A stretch of 64,000 nucleotides of DNA, from assembly GCF_000320405.1 (NCBI RefSeq), contig NZ_KB291715.1:1-64000 (forward strand), written 5' to 3'. Below, one piece after another: positions 18,001 through 27,086 of the stretch. The stretch's first letter is position 1; each line of letters opens with the position of its first letter. The DNA comes from Clostridium celatum DSM 1785. Its GTDB lineage: Bacteria; Bacillota; Clostridia; Clostridiales; Clostridiaceae. Made by a program: the position numbers and the translations under genes. The notes beneath the pieces were generated by a model. That model had not been told where the DNA came from. It searched no databases and saw only the letters and a list, made by a program, of their open reading frames with translations.

Positions 18001-20686
18001 CATTGTAGTTATTTACAACTGTACGATAGAATGTTTCATTTGTTTCTCCTACCCCTAAGTTACGATCTAATACAAATGTTAATTCTTGAGCTACATTATT
18101 AGGATTACGCATTGAGATAATTCCTTCTGTTCCATCCCATGCAGAGAATCCATAAGTTTCATTTTTTGTAGTTGTTCCAATTGATCCTAAACGTATTGCA
18201 TCATCTGGATTTCCACCAAACATCTTAGCATTTCTTAATATGTGGAAGTTTTCTTCTGCCCACTCTAAGAATTCTGCATTTACTAAATATTTACCTTCAC
18301 TTAAAAGGTCTGCTGAGTAATATAATTCCCAGAATGCTGTACCACGAGTAGCCATCATATATAAGTAATTTTGGAATTGTTCATCAGTCATTGAATTTGC
18401 ATTCATTCCTGTTCCTTCTTTACCATATACAGGGTCATGGTTATAAATATTAGCTAGTGGGAATTGGAATTCATGGTTATGAATAAAGTCATAGTATGCC
18501 GCATCACGGTATGTTAACATTCTATCCATATATCCAGAAATTGGACCTGCATCTCCACGGTCATGAATACATTGTAACCAAACTGAATTTGCCCATTGTA
18601 AGAACCAAGGACTTGGGTTAACATAACAAGTTAATGATAACCATAATTTATTAATTTGTTCATCTGTTGCATGATCTCTTACTATTTCAAATAAATCAAT
18701 CCATGCTTCCCATAAATCAGTTACATGATACATTCCCTTGTATCCACCATACATATGATTATTTTCTCTTCCAACTACACCTTCACCCTTAGGGAAAGAA
18801 TTATATTGTGCATTATCTGAGAATCCATCCCATTTCCAGTAGTTTACTTGATATTCTGTTTGGAATTCTATAAACATATCAATTAAGTTTTCAATGTAAG
18901 TTCTATCAGCAACGTCAATTGATCCGCCTGCCTTACTACCCTTACCTGATTTTGTTAAAATATTAGCTAAATGTCCATAGAAGTTATATCCACCACGTGG
19001 TCCAACCCATACACCAAAGTTTGAACCAAAGTTTTGAACTAACTCACTTGAAGGATATAGTTTATTCGGGAACTTTGAGTTAAACTCCCAAAATCCCGAT
19101 TCATTTAAAGTTGTTCCTGCTCTATTAGCATCTACTATATTTGTATCATTATAGTTAATCCATCCATCATCAACTACATATGAATCTAATGGTCGTATTC
19201 CTGTTGATGAGAATTGCTTATCAATCTCAATAAATGATTCTAAAATATTTTGATCATCAATAAGCATCATGTTATCAAACCATGAATTATATTGAATACG
19301 AAAATCTGTTGGTGTAGCAATATCATCAATATAATCATAGAAGTCTGATTGAATTACTTGCTGTTCAGTAGAACGAGCAGCTCCTACTACTGTTTGCCAA
19401 GTTACATATTCACCTTCTGTTGTTAATTGGTTATCACGCTCAAAATCTCCAAAGTTTTTACCACTATAATATCTCATTCTAGCGTTATCATCTACAATTT
19501 GTGTATCGCTTAATGGGAATTCTGATCCAAAGAACATACCTTGAATATAAACTGGTTGTCCTAAATTTGCTTTAAATGTTTCCATTTCTACAATTCCACC
19601 TGCATCTGTTGGAATTGTCCAAGTAGCGTCTTCTTCATTAACATTTAAAGATTCACAATCAATATAATCAATACGAATATCTGTATCTGAACTTTCAATT
19701 TCTATAAATTTACGCATGTAATGATCGCCTTCATACATGACTATTTTTTGAGTAATATCGAATTCAACTCCTAAAGTTTCATATGTTTCAAATGGAAATT
19801 CTATTATTTTCCCTTCTTTTTCTTCATTGTTCAATACTACATTTGTTGATTCCACTTTAATGTTATCTACATCTAAAGTTAAATCACTCGTTTTTATTTC
19901 ATATCCAGTTGAAGCTTCATCATCTTCAATAATATCCTTATGTAGATTGAATTCTGCTCCACCTGCAAATGCTTGTCCGTTTTTTGATGATGTAGCAACA
20001 AGTCTTACATAACGACCCTGCGCTTCCTTGTTAAGGTTTACAACAATTTGATTAACTCCATCATACTTAAAATTACCTTGTGCAACTAAGTTTTCAGAAT
20101 CTGTTATTGTCTCTAAATCATTTGAAACATATAATTCATATCCCAAAATATTCCCATTTGTATCTTCACCTTGTTGACGTGGTGTATACGAGAATGCCTT
20201 AAAGCTTGTTTCTTCTTGTAAATCAAATTCTACCCAATGTGGATATTGTTGTGGTGTTCCAGAATAGTTTGAATGCCAGATAGTATTTACATCACCATCA
20301 ATTAAGTTAGCAGCAGGCCCATCTGAATCCCCTAAATTATTATTTTGTTGGCTACTTGCTGTAGCAGTCCATTTTGAACGATCAATTCCTTCAATTGCTG
20401 GCTTTTCTGCTTTTTCTTCAAACAATTTAATAATGAATTCTTCACTACCATCTCCTGGTATGAAAGTTTCATCTGCTCTTAAGTTGTTAATCTCACTTGT
20501 TATCAATTTACCATCTGCATAAGTAAATTCACGCTCTAAGTATTGATTTCCTAGAACTAAATTATTGTTTGTTTTTTCGACTCTAATTGAATCAACTTCT
20601 ACAGCATAAACTGGCGTAATTGACTGTCCAAATAAAGACACTGAAATAAAAGCCGCTAATGCTCTCTGTAATGTTTTCCTTTTCAT
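15077..20686 (-). CDS. Cell-wall-anchored GH36-like glycosidase (alpha-galactosidase / alpha-N-acetylgalactosaminidase type)
   Basis: This is a 1869-residue secreted enzyme with a signal peptide at about 1-29. A discoidin (F5/8 type C) domain covers about 100-250. The catalytic region covers about 270-930, with VVDDGW at 504-509 and the nucleophile Asp in YWKWDGF at 616-622, both hallmarks of clan GH-D/GH36. Ig-like modules follow, then two more discoidin domains (about 1180-1490), a BIG2 repeat (about 1495-1565), about three FIVAR repeats (about 1580-1790) and a Ser/Thr/Asn linker. A KLPQTGG sorting signal with hydrophobic tail and basic end completes it. The modules suggest an enzyme held on the cell wall that attacks mucin or blood-group glycans. 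Which alpha-linked sugar it removes is inference. A GGGAGGAGAGG site precedes the ATG. Confidence 0.85.
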   Translation of the reverse strand: MKRKTLQRALAAFISVSLFGQSITPVYAVEVDSIRVEKTNNNLVLGNQYLEREFTYADGKLITSEINNLRADETFIPGDGSEEFIIKLFEEKAEKPAIEGIDRSKWTATASSQQNNNLGDSDGPAANLIDGDVNTIWHSNYSGTPQQYPHWVEFDLQEETSFKAFSYTPRQQGEDTNGNILGYELYVSNDLETITDSENLVAQGNFKYDGVNQIVVNLNKEAQGRYVRLVATSSKNGQAFAGGAEFNLHKDIIEDDEASTGYEIKTSDLTLDVDNIKVESTNVVLNNEEKEGKIIEFPFETYETLGVEFDITQKIVMYEGDHYMRKFIEIESSDTDIRIDYIDCESLNVNEEDATWTIPTDAGGIVEMETFKANLGQPVYIQGMFFGSEFPLSDTQIVDDNARMRYYSGKNFGDFERDNQLTTEGEYVTWQTVVGAARSTEQQVIQSDFYDYIDDIATPTDFRIQYNSWFDNMMLIDDQNILESFIEIDKQFSSTGIRPLDSYVVDDGWINYNDTNIVDANRAGTTLNESGFWEFNSKFPNKLYPSSELVQNFGSNFGVWVGPRGGYNFYGHLANILTKSGKGSKAGGSIDVADRTYIENLIDMFIEFQTEYQVNYWKWDGFSDNAQYNSFPKGEGVVGRENNHMYGGYKGMYHVTDLWEAWIDLFEIVRDHATDEQINKLWLSLTCYVNPSPWFLQWANSVWLQCIHDRGDAGPISGYMDRMLTYRDAAYYDFIHNHEFQFPLANIYNHDPVYGKEGTGMNANSMTDEQFQNYLYMMATRGTAFWELYYSADLLSEGKYLVNAEFLEWAEENFHILRNAKMFGGNPDDAIRLGSIGTTTKNETYGFSAWDGTEGIISMRNPNNVAQELTFVLDRNLGVGETNETFYRTVVNNYNVPEGADDAYQTLQYGDTVTVTLQPGETRIWKLSTVEDTVAPTVEKAQATSENEIIVKFTERVVEPTVTVAGHNVASVERLADKVTYKVTLADSMTSSEKVTISVAGAKDASNNVIGDNSTELTYYADYKVYEAEDVVNGTIEENVYGKYGYSVAATVDTANLEGNTALAKQEGAYEIGIDAEGKPYFQVDEARATASVSILDGEEHQIVGVKENNGLIKVYVDGTLNKSDYELSNVDKYVEENNTEILNSMNYFAVFNKSLGYDEVADLLEGEVEDSKTALDPSEFTVEVPSSGDSTTPENIFVEDPSVYWITEEYSDGIENNAYVTIDLNGLYNINGFDYTKRYHSSVNYDCTGSLLDYILEVSNDGGETWKQVAAGETTGATTEIRFDEVAATHIRLKATQSYHWQSQNANKFMAVGYVQVYGEKLEVTNVALDATVTGKWTNGDDLTLNNDRPLSMITDGIKDNVNGNYGEFGQDGKKESSYVEIDLGKLYTLENMNLYRYWADGRIYDATVIEVSSNPNFTNSVIVYNSDADNVHGKGAGTDELYAETATGKAIEFDKVNAQYVRIYMYGSNKGTTNHVNELEIFGMPAVDNSIVSIEFDAESKTGYIGDEITLAPVVTPVDYVDTLTWTSSNEAVATVDQDGKVTIKGEGEAIITVTARNVSASIKIQGYAKEEGSENTNKLALEIAVELALEVTEAELENVVPAVVNEFKAALAEAQSVLENDKATQDEIDQAFERLRSVMEMLSFEKGDKTQLEALIEKIDALDSSKYITNTWDKLAAKLEASKAVIADENAMAEEVANSYEALLRAFLELRLKPNKDLLEELINKVENMDLAKYTEESVVALQNELRTAKEIFADENSTKEDIELASANLTKAVNNLVEIASGENEGGNGTSDNEITDNETTGSTVNNNSGSNNSGNSSTNGNAGKGEGKLPQTGGVDTRNVLFVGIILLGLGAAFMFAKKSAVKK

Positions 20687-20894
20687 TTATACCTCTCCTC
20701 CCTTTATATGAAAAATATTACAAAAATATCATATCATATTTCCCCTTTTTTTCTTTGCATTTATTAATTAAATAATTGTACTTTTTATAAAAACATTATT
20801 ATTTTTACATATAACTTCATTATATATTCACTAATATTATAATAAAACTATTATAATGTCTTATATTGTTAATGTTGGTAATTATATTTAAAAA

Positions 20895-20937
20895 AGAAAA
20901 GAGCCCTATTCTTTTATATAATAGTGCTCTTTCCTTT
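20895..20937 (-). terminator. Terminator downstream of the RNA methyltransferase gene
   Basis: On the minus strand AAAGAGC...ATT pairs with AAT...GCTCTTTT and is followed by TTCTTTTTT. The stretch 20687-20890 holds the ribosome-binding site of the glycosidase gene and AT-rich sequence; I see nothing else in it. Confidence 0.65.
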
Positions 20938-20975
20938 TATATAATATTTCTATTTCTTTATTAACCTAACTACTA

Positions 20976-21047
20976 TGTCAAGCAGTTGGGTGTTTCCAAT
21001 GGACTATACTCTCCTGGACATTCTTTGTATGGACGACAGTAAAAACC
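20976..21047 (-). other. In-phase Cys-rich open stretch after the methyltransferase stop
   Basis: Immediately after the TAA of the RumA-like gene, the same frame stays open for 24 codons and reads GFYCRPYKECPGEYSPLETP, then NCLT, before a stop. There is no ATG or ribosome-binding site of its own. Base composition is far less AT-rich than the surrounding spacer. It could be a readthrough extension, a gene relic or a structured 3' RNA. Confidence 0.3.
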
Positions 21048-22415
21048 TTACTTCATCGCTCCACTCTTTGTAAGTCTAACAACCGTCTCAGCGTGCGGTG
21101 TATTTGGGAACATATCCTTAACTGTGCTTTTATCTACAGTATATCCATGCGCTAATAATACATCTAAATTTTCTACCATTGTCTTTGGATTACAAGAAAC
21201 ATAAATTATCTCAGGTGCGTTAAATTTAATTACATAATCTAAAGCTTTTGGTGAAACTCCACTTCTTGGTGGGTCTAATATTATTATATCTGGTTTATCT
21301 TTAACTCTTTTAATAGTTTCTGCAACATCTCCAGCTATAAACTCACAGTTATTTAATCCATTAAGCTTAGCATTTTCCTTTGCTGCTTCAACTGCTTCTT
21401 CTATAAGTTCAAGTCCAACAACCTTCTTAGCATTTGGAGCTGCTATTTGACCTATAGTTCCAGTTCCACAATAAAGATCAAATACAACTTTATTTTCTCC
21501 ATCTCCCATAAAATCTCTAACTAAGCTATAAAGAGATTCTGCTCCCTTAGAATTAGTTTGGAAGAATGAAAATGGAGATATTTTAAATTTAAGTCCAAGT
21601 AATGTTTCAACTATGTAATCTCTGCCAAATAATACATTAACCTTTTCTGGTACAACGGCATCAGATAATGAATTATTTTCTGTATGTAATATAGATACTA
21701 ATTCACCTTTATAGTTTTGAGCCTTAAGTAATTCAGTATATTCAGTTAAATCAAAATCAATTTGAGTTGTAGTAACAAGATTAACCATAAGTTCACCAGT
21801 ATTAGTTGCTTTTCTAATAACTAAATGTCTTAGATATCCTTCTCTTCTCATTACTCTGTAATATGGTAATCCAGTTTTTCTGAAATATTCTACTGTTGTT
21901 TTAAGCACTGTTCTAAAATCTTCATCAACTATCATACAGTTATCAACTGTTAATACGCCAAAAGATTTTCCTTTCATGTGCATACCTAAAGTAAGCTCTC
22001 CACCTTTTTCTAAATCTCCAAAAGTAAACTCCATCTTATTTCTATATTCCCAACAGTTTTCGCTTCCTTTAACTCCAAGATACATACCCATAGGTAAATC
22101 TCGTGCTTCAAAAAGTTCACAAATTTCATCACTTAAGAATTCTAGTTGTTTTTCATAAGTTAAATTTTGAGAACTACATCCACCACATACTCCAAAATGT
22201 GGACATGGTGCTGGTATTTCATATTCTGCTTTTTCCACTACTTCAACAAGTTTAGCCTCTGCATAATTTTCTCTATTTTTCTTTACTGTAGCCTTTACAG
22301 TTTGCCCTGGAAAAGCCCCTTTGATCATTATTTTTTTACCCTCAGCTTCACTTATTCCTGTTGATGGAAACTCTATACTATTTATCTTTAGTTCTAACTG
22401 ACTTCCTCTTTTCAT
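21048..22415 (-). CDS. rlmD: 23S rRNA (uracil-C5)-methyltransferase, RlmD/RumA (TrmA family)
   Basis: The 455-residue SAM-dependent RNA methyltransferase has an N-terminal TRAM domain (about 1-62). An iron-sulfur cysteine cluster follows, [10 protein letters not shown] (about 72-81). The Rossmann methyltransferase domain has [11 protein letters not shown] (SAM site, about 315), DPPRSGVSP (about 380) and the catalytic Cys in YVSCNP (about 411). The family modifies U1939 or U747 of 23S rRNA. Clostridia often carry more than one copy, so the exact target base is uncertain. It stands alone between terminators. Confidence 0.9.
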   Translation of the reverse strand: MKRGSQLELKINSIEFPSTGISEAEGKKIMIKGAFPGQTVKATVKKNRENYAEAKLVEVVEKAEYEIPAPCPHFGVCGGCSSQNLTYEKQLEFLSDEICELFEARDLPMGMYLGVKGSENCWEYRNKMEFTFGDLEKGGELTLGMHMKGKSFGVLTVDNCMIVDEDFRTVLKTTVEYFRKTGLPYYRVMRREGYLRHLVIRKATNTGELMVNLVTTTQIDFDLTEYTELLKAQNYKGELVSILHTENNSLSDAVVPEKVNVLFGRDYIVETLLGLKFKISPFSFFQTNSKGAESLYSLVRDFMGDGENKVVFDLYCGTGTIGQIAAPNAKKVVGLELIEEAVEAAKENAKLNGLNNCEFIAGDVAETIKRVKDKPDIIILDPPRSGVSPKALDYVIKFNAPEIIYVSCNPKTMVENLDVLLAHGYTVDKSTVKDMFPNTPHAETVVRLTKSGAMK

Positions 22416-22584
22416 CTTACGCTCCTAATCTCTAATAATTTTTATTTATAATTTTTATTATATATTACTCTTAATTATACTATGTTACTCAATTTACCTT
22501 TATCAATAGTAAATTCTATATTAACAATTGTCAATTGCTAATCCTTAACTACTAATAGTATTATACCTTAAATCAATTATAAAA

Positions 22585-22611
22585 ACACCTCTATAAATTA
22601 TATAGAGGTGT
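22585..22611 (-). terminator. Intrinsic terminator
   Basis: An ACACCTCTATA hairpin is followed by TTTTTATAATT on the minus strand, 26 bases downstream of the 22637-23047 gene. The spacer 22416-22584 is AT-rich without a visible gene. Confidence 0.8.
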
Positions 22612-22636
22612 AAGTTCACTTATTAGTTTTTGATAA

Positions 22637-23047
22637 TTATCTAAAAAGTAATTTTCTTGCTAAAGTTTTTCCATGTAACATTTCTTGTATTATTGGATAA
22701 TATAAAACATTACTTATTATATATAGTATAGTAAACATAGCTTCTTTCATTACAATTTGATATCCTGCTACATTTAATATTAAAGTCAGTATACCAAATA
22801 AAACCAATGCTAAACCTATAGCTAATATTTGATCAAACACTCCAGTTAAAAATACCTTTGCATAATAAGTAAATTTCCCTTCGTTTTTTATATCTTCACT
22901 AACTAGAAATTCCTTTTCTTCTGCTATCTTTTCTTCTGCACGAATTATTTCTACTTCTTCTTCTAACTCGTCTAATGTTACTTCATTATCTAGCTCATCT
23001 AATGTTATTTCTTCTTTTTCTAGGTTTTCATTATTTTTTTCCACCAT
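22637..23047 (-). CDS. Small membrane protein, possibly RDD-like, with acidic N-terminus
   Basis: The 136-residue protein has a highly acidic N-terminal half (about 1-55) containing the near-repeat ITLDELDNEVTLDELEEEV, then two or three membrane helices (about 66-125). The ending HGKTLARKLLF resembles the GKTxGKxLxG motif of RDD-family membrane proteins. I do not recognise it beyond that. It lies 66 bases before a lipoprotein gene in the same direction, and the two may share an envelope role. Confidence 0.6.
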   Translation of the reverse strand: MVEKNNENLEKEEITLDELDNEVTLDELEEEVEIIRAEEKIAEEKEFLVSEDIKNEGKFTYYAKVFLTGVFDQILAIGLALVLFGILTLILNVAGYQIVMKEAMFTILYIISNVLYYPIIQEMLHGKTLARKLLFR

Positions 23048-23113
23048 CTAACCTCCATTTACTATTATTACAACTTATAATATATAAATTGCTGTATATA
23101 TAATTAAAGCATA

Positions 23114-23782
23114 TTATTTAAACTTATATTCTTTAGTTTCTAGCTTATATAATAAGAAATTATCTGTAATAGTAACTGTTTCCTTTATACCATCTAGATT
23201 ATTTTCAACACTACTTATACCATCTTTTCCTTCAATGATATCATATATTTCTTTGTTTAATTCAGTATAATCCCTATCATAATCACCAGTAAATGCTGCT
23301 GAATATGCTGATAGAGATAATTCTTCTATATTAAACTCTCCAATCTCAATTATACTTTCTTTATCTAAATTAAATCCAAGTTTCATACAAATTTGACCAC
23401 TTGCTAAATCAGATCCAAATTGCTTAAATCCATAATACATACTTTCTAATCTGTTTTTTTCTGGATTTTCATTATCAAAATATATATAATTATCGTTAAC
23501 TGATATACCATTTTCTTCTTTTATTTCATTTTCTACAACACTATAATCAAGTGAATATCCTTCTGTTGTAGATATAACTCTTGCTAAACCTTCTTCATAT
23601 AAAGCTTTTACCTCATCTCTAGTATAGTCATTTGACCATTCTCCAGGTAAAGTTTCCACCTGTCTTAGTTGTACAGCTGAATCTTCACTAACTACATTTG
23701 TTTGATTATTATCATTTGAACAACCTACAATAGTAATAGTAATCATAGAGCTTAACATTAAAGCTAGTATTTTTTTCTTCAT
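23114..23782 (-). CDS. Hypothetical lipoprotein
   Basis: The 222-residue protein has a lipoprotein signal peptide with the lipobox IVGC (Cys21), so it is anchored on the outer face of the membrane. The mature part is acidic and mostly soluble, with no motif I recognise. Its upstream spacer (23783-23917) is AT-rich. The reading frame is well supported by codon pattern and signal peptide; the function is unknown. Confidence 0.7.
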   Translation of the reverse strand: MKKKILALMLSSMITITIVGCSNDNNQTNVVSEDSAVQLRQVETLPGEWSNDYTRDEVKALYEEGLARVISTTEGYSLDYSVVENEIKEENGISVNDNYIYFDNENPEKNRLESMYYGFKQFGSDLASGQICMKLGFNLDKESIIEIGEFNIEELSLSAYSAAFTGDYDRDYTELNKEIYDIIEGKDGISSVENNLDGIKETVTITDNFLLYKLETKEYKFK

Positions 23783-23917
23783 ATTTTTTCCCCCTACATT
23801 ATTAAATCTGTAGTAATATTTTTTCCTAAATCCTATTAATTATAACATTATAATGCAGTATTTTAAAAGCTTTTGTCGAAATATTTAGTCAAAATTCACA
23901 CTACTTATAGTGTTTAT

Positions 23918-24595
23918 TTATAATTTTATAAACTCCTTAATTTTTTCAAATGTTTTTTCTCCTATACCATCAACACTTTTTATTTCTTCTATTTTTTTAA
24001 ATCCACCATTTTTTTCTCTATAAATAATTATTGACTTTGCTTTTACTTCACCAACTCCAGGTATACTTTGTAGTTCACTTTCAGTTGCTGTATTAATATT
24101 AATTATATTGTTGCTTTCAGTATCATTTTCTAAAGCATAATTAGTATTGTCTCTATCTTCATCATTTATATTATAAATAATAATTAATTCATGATTGCTT
24201 AGCTCCTTTGCCCTATTTATATTACTTATATCAGCTTCATCAGTTAATCCATCTGCTATGTCTATTAAATCTTTTATTATACTTCCTTCATCTAATAAAT
24301 AAACATCTGGCTTAACTACTTCTCCTTTTATCTCTACAACTATCTTATTTTTAACTCCCGGAGTTTCATTTTCTTTATTTTCATTATTATTTATTTTAAC
24401 TACCTCTATATCACTATCATCATAATAACTAGTCCCCTCTATGATATTTTCATCTTCTTCAATAAAAATATTATTCATATATTCATCTTTAAAAACATTC
24501 TTCTTATTTCTTCCATATGTTAATAAAGAAACTGAAAATATAATAATTAATATAACTATGATGGCAATAGCTTTTTTATTCTTCTTATTATTCAT
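23918..24595 (-). CDS. comEA: ComEA-like DNA-binding competence protein
   Basis: The 225-residue protein has an N-terminal membrane anchor (about 9-27), a linker, a SLBB domain (about 85-140: VEIKGEVVKPDVYLLDEGS) and a C-terminal double helix-hairpin-helix (about 163-225: NINTATESELQSIPGVGEVKA and IEEIKSVDGIGEKTFEKI). This is the ComEA layout, in which the protein binds incoming double-stranded DNA at the membrane. ComEC and other competence genes are not adjacent, so active transformation cannot be inferred from this gene alone. Confidence 0.88.
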   Translation of the reverse strand: MNNKKNKKAIAIIVILIIIFSVSLLTYGRNKKNVFKDEYMNNIFIEEDENIIEGTSYYDDSDIEVVKINNNENKENETPGVKNKIVVEIKGEVVKPDVYLLDEGSIIKDLIDIADGLTDEADISNINRAKELSNHELIIIYNINDEDRDNTNYALENDTESNNIININTATESELQSIPGVGEVKAKSIIIYREKNGGFKKIEEIKSVDGIGEKTFEKIKEFIKL

Positions 24596-24736
24596 ATTTT
24601 TTCCTCCATTACTTTATACCTATAATTATTAACATATTTTTATTATCTAAACTTTTATTCACACTTTAAATATAGAAATACTGCTACTTTTTTGATAAAA
24701 TAGGTAAATGAATACATATTTTATAGGGAGACGATT

Positions 24737-26038
24737 ATGAGAAAGTTCTTAATAAAAATGTTAGTCTTGGTTTTTATCTTTGCTAACATATTTACTACAT
24801 TGTCAATTGTAGAGTACTCTGCTTTCCCACAACTCTATTCTGAAGCTATATTTTTAATGGATGGGATTACAGGAGATGTTTTATATGAGCAAAATGCCGA
24901 TATACTTTATGAACCAGCATCAACAACTAAGGTAATGACTGCTATACTTGCAATTGAAAATTGTAACCTTGATGAACCTATTACTATTGGTAAAAATCCA
25001 CCATTAGTTGATGGATCTCGCATTGGTATTGCTGAAGGTGAAGTTTATACAATGAAGGAATTGCTACTTGGACTTTTATTAGAATCTGGAAATGACTGTG
25101 CTGAAGCTATCGCAGAACATATTTCTGGTTCAAATTCAGCTTTTGGTAAGCTTATGACAGAAAAGGCTCATGAAATAGGAGCTACTTCTACAACTTTTAA
25201 AAACCCTAGTGGTTTAAGTGAAGAAGGACATGTTACTACAGCACATGACTTAGCTTTAATAATGCAATATGCCCTATCACTACCTGCTTTTATAGAAATA
25301 TCTAGAACGCCTTATTACTTTTTTGAGGATCATCCTTTTGAAGATGGTACTGAAAAATGGGCCACTAATAGGAATAATTGTTTAGGTGAAGACTCTACTT
25401 ATTATTACGAGTATCTTTATTCCGGTAAAACAGGATATACTCCTGAGGCAAATCATACGTATACAGCTGCTGCAAAAAAAGATGATCAATTATTAGTTGG
25501 TGCTTTTTTAAATGGAGTAGATAAAGCTGGTTTTTATACTAGTGTAGGAGAATTATTTAATTGGGGATTTGAAAACTTTCAAACTAAGAAGATAATTTCT
25601 AAAGGTGATACTTTAGACGAATATATATTAGATGATAATACTACTATTCCCTTATTAGCTACAGAAGATATCTATTATACTTCTTCAAGTAATATAACTA
25701 CTATTAATACGTCAGTAGAATATACAAATAAAGATTTTAGTACTACTTCTATCAGAAAAGGAGATATTCTTTTTAACGCTTCACTTTTAGTAAATGGTGA
25801 AAGCTATAAAAATATTGATTTATCTAGTGGTATCACAAGAGAATATACTACAGAAGTTCAGTTACAACAAGCTATAGAAAAAGTTACTAAAAAGAAATCT
25901 TTTATTCCTAGAATACTAACTGTTTTTATTATTATAATCTTATTACTGGTATTATTAATACTTAGAATTAGATATGTAAAAAGAAGACGTTCTTTCCTAA
26001 AAAGAAGACATAAAATTAGAAAAAAACATAATTTTTAA
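24737..26038 (+). CDS. dacF: D-alanyl-D-alanine carboxypeptidase (DacF-type, PBP5 family)
   Basis: The 433-residue S11-family serine peptidase has a signal peptide and the three active-site motifs STTK (S62-K65), SGN (117-119) and KTG (231-233). A PBP5-like C-terminal domain and a C-terminal membrane helix (about 393-413) with a basic tail follow. It trims the terminal D-Ala from peptidoglycan stem peptides. It is transcribed opposite to its neighbours and ends at a bidirectional terminator. The DacF name is by family; relatives act in vegetative or spore wall synthesis. Confidence 0.88.
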   Translation: MRKFLIKMLVLVFIFANIFTTLSIVEYSAFPQLYSEAIFLMDGITGDVLYEQNADILYEPASTTKVMTAILAIENCNLDEPITIGKNPPLVDGSRIGIAEGEVYTMKELLLGLLLESGNDCAEAIAEHISGSNSAFGKLMTEKAHEIGATSTTFKNPSGLSEEGHVTTAHDLALIMQYALSLPAFIEISRTPYYFFEDHPFEDGTEKWATNRNNCLGEDSTYYYEYLYSGKTGYTPEANHTYTAAAKKDDQLLVGAFLNGVDKAGFYTSVGELFNWGFENFQTKKIISKGDTLDEYILDDNTTIPLLATEDIYYTSSSNITTINTSVEYTNKDFSTTSIRKGDILFNASLLVNGESYKNIDLSSGITREYTTEVQLQQAIEKVTKKKSFIPRILTVFIIIILLLVLLILRIRYVKRRRSFLKRRHKIRKKHNF

Positions 26039-26062
26039 AAAGAGGCTTTAAGCCTCTTTTTT
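26036..26062. terminator. Bidirectional terminator between dacF and the pseudouridine synthase gene
   Basis: AAAAAGAGGCTT/AAGCCTCTTTTTT is a compact symmetric stem located exactly between two convergent stop codons, overlapping the pseudouridine synthase stop. Confidence 0.9.
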
Positions 26063-26960
26063 AAACCCTTAGCATTTCTAAAAGTTGTTGAATATCATCC
26101 GGTAATTTAGCTCTTAACTCTAATTCTTCCTTAGTTCTTGGCGACTTGAAGTTTAATCCATATGCATGCAGTGCCTGCCTCTTCATTATCTCAGAATCTT
26201 CTTCATATCCATATAAAGTATCACCAAATATAGGGTGTCCAAGAGAGCTTAAATGAACTCTAATTTGATGTGTTCTACCTGTTTCAAGTAGACATTCAAC
26301 TAAATCTGCATCCTTTAATCTTTCAACTACTTTATAATGGGTTATACTTCTTTGCCCTCTGTCATCAACAACTCTTTTCATATTTCCTTCTTCTTCTGGT
26401 CTATAAATTGGTTTATCTATAGTTCCTTGCATTTCTTCCATATGTCCATGTACTATTGTTAAATATCTTTTTTCAATATTATTCTGTTGCATTTCTTTTG
26501 ATAATTCCATATGGGCATATTGATTCTTAGCTATTATAATAAGTCCTGAGGTATCCATATCTAATCTGCTTACAAGTCTTACAATGCAATTTTGATTAGT
26601 TTCTCTAAAATAATATAATAACCCATTAGCTAAAGTCCCACTTTGATATCTCTTAGTTGGATGAACAACCATGTTAGGTCTCTTATTTACTACAATAATA
26701 TCCTTATCTTCATAAACTATATCTAATTCCATTTTTTCTGGTTCAATATTTTGACTTTCCTTCTTAATTAAATTAATTAAAATATTATCATTTTCCTTTA
26801 AAACATAATTCATTTTAACTGGATTATTATTAACTAATATTCTTTTATCAATTGCTGCACCTCTTATAAGTCTTGATGATAACCCCATTTCCTCTTTTAA
26901 GTATTCTCTTATCTTTCTACCTTCAAAACTTTTCTCAACACATTTTTCTAAAGTACTCAT
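26061..26960 (-). CDS. RluA/RluD-family pseudouridine synthase
   Basis: The 299-residue enzyme has an N-terminal S4-like RNA-binding region (about 15-65: SRLIRGAAIDKRILVNNNPV) and the RluA catalytic domain. The active-site Asp lies in RLVSRLDMDTSGLII (about 130-144), and the conserved GRTHQIRVHLSSLGHPIFGDTLYG follows (about 230-253). It isomerises uridines in rRNA or tRNA. Clostridia carry several paralogues, so the exact target (RluD or another) is not assigned. Confidence 0.9.
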   Translation of the reverse strand: MSTLEKCVEKSFEGRKIREYLKEEMGLSSRLIRGAAIDKRILVNNNPVKMNYVLKENDNILINLIKKESQNIEPEKMELDIVYEDKDIIVVNKRPNMVVHPTKRYQSGTLANGLLYYFRETNQNCIVRLVSRLDMDTSGLIIIAKNQYAHMELSKEMQQNNIEKRYLTIVHGHMEEMQGTIDKPIYRPEEEGNMKRVVDDRGQRSITHYKVVERLKDADLVECLLETGRTHQIRVHLSSLGHPIFGDTLYGYEEDSEIMKRQALHAYGLNFKSPRTKEELELRAKLPDDIQQLLEMLRV

Positions 26961-26984
26961 ACGACCCTCCCTAAATAAAATTTA

Positions 26985-27053
26985 AAATGGCAAATGGCTA
27001 ATTGACAATGAAGGTTTAAACTACACCAATTTGCCATTTGCCATTTGCCATTT
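26985..27053 (-). repeat. Long inverted repeat built from AAATGGC heptamers (probable terminator)
   Basis: AAATGGCAAATGGC (26985-26998) is complementary to the GCCATTTGCCATTT array at 27033-27053. The latter holds three tandem heptamers against two in the first arm. On the minus strand it lies 34 bases after the LCP gene stop, where a terminator is expected. Similar low-complexity arrays are common in clostridial spacers. Confidence 0.55.
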
Positions 27054-27086
27054 ACTTTTTATTATTAAAACTTATAATTAATAACG

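Noticed and set aside
15200-20020. Open frames antisense to the glycosidase gene
   Set aside because: They lack ribosome-binding sites and domain signatures and mirror the biased codon use of the coding strand.
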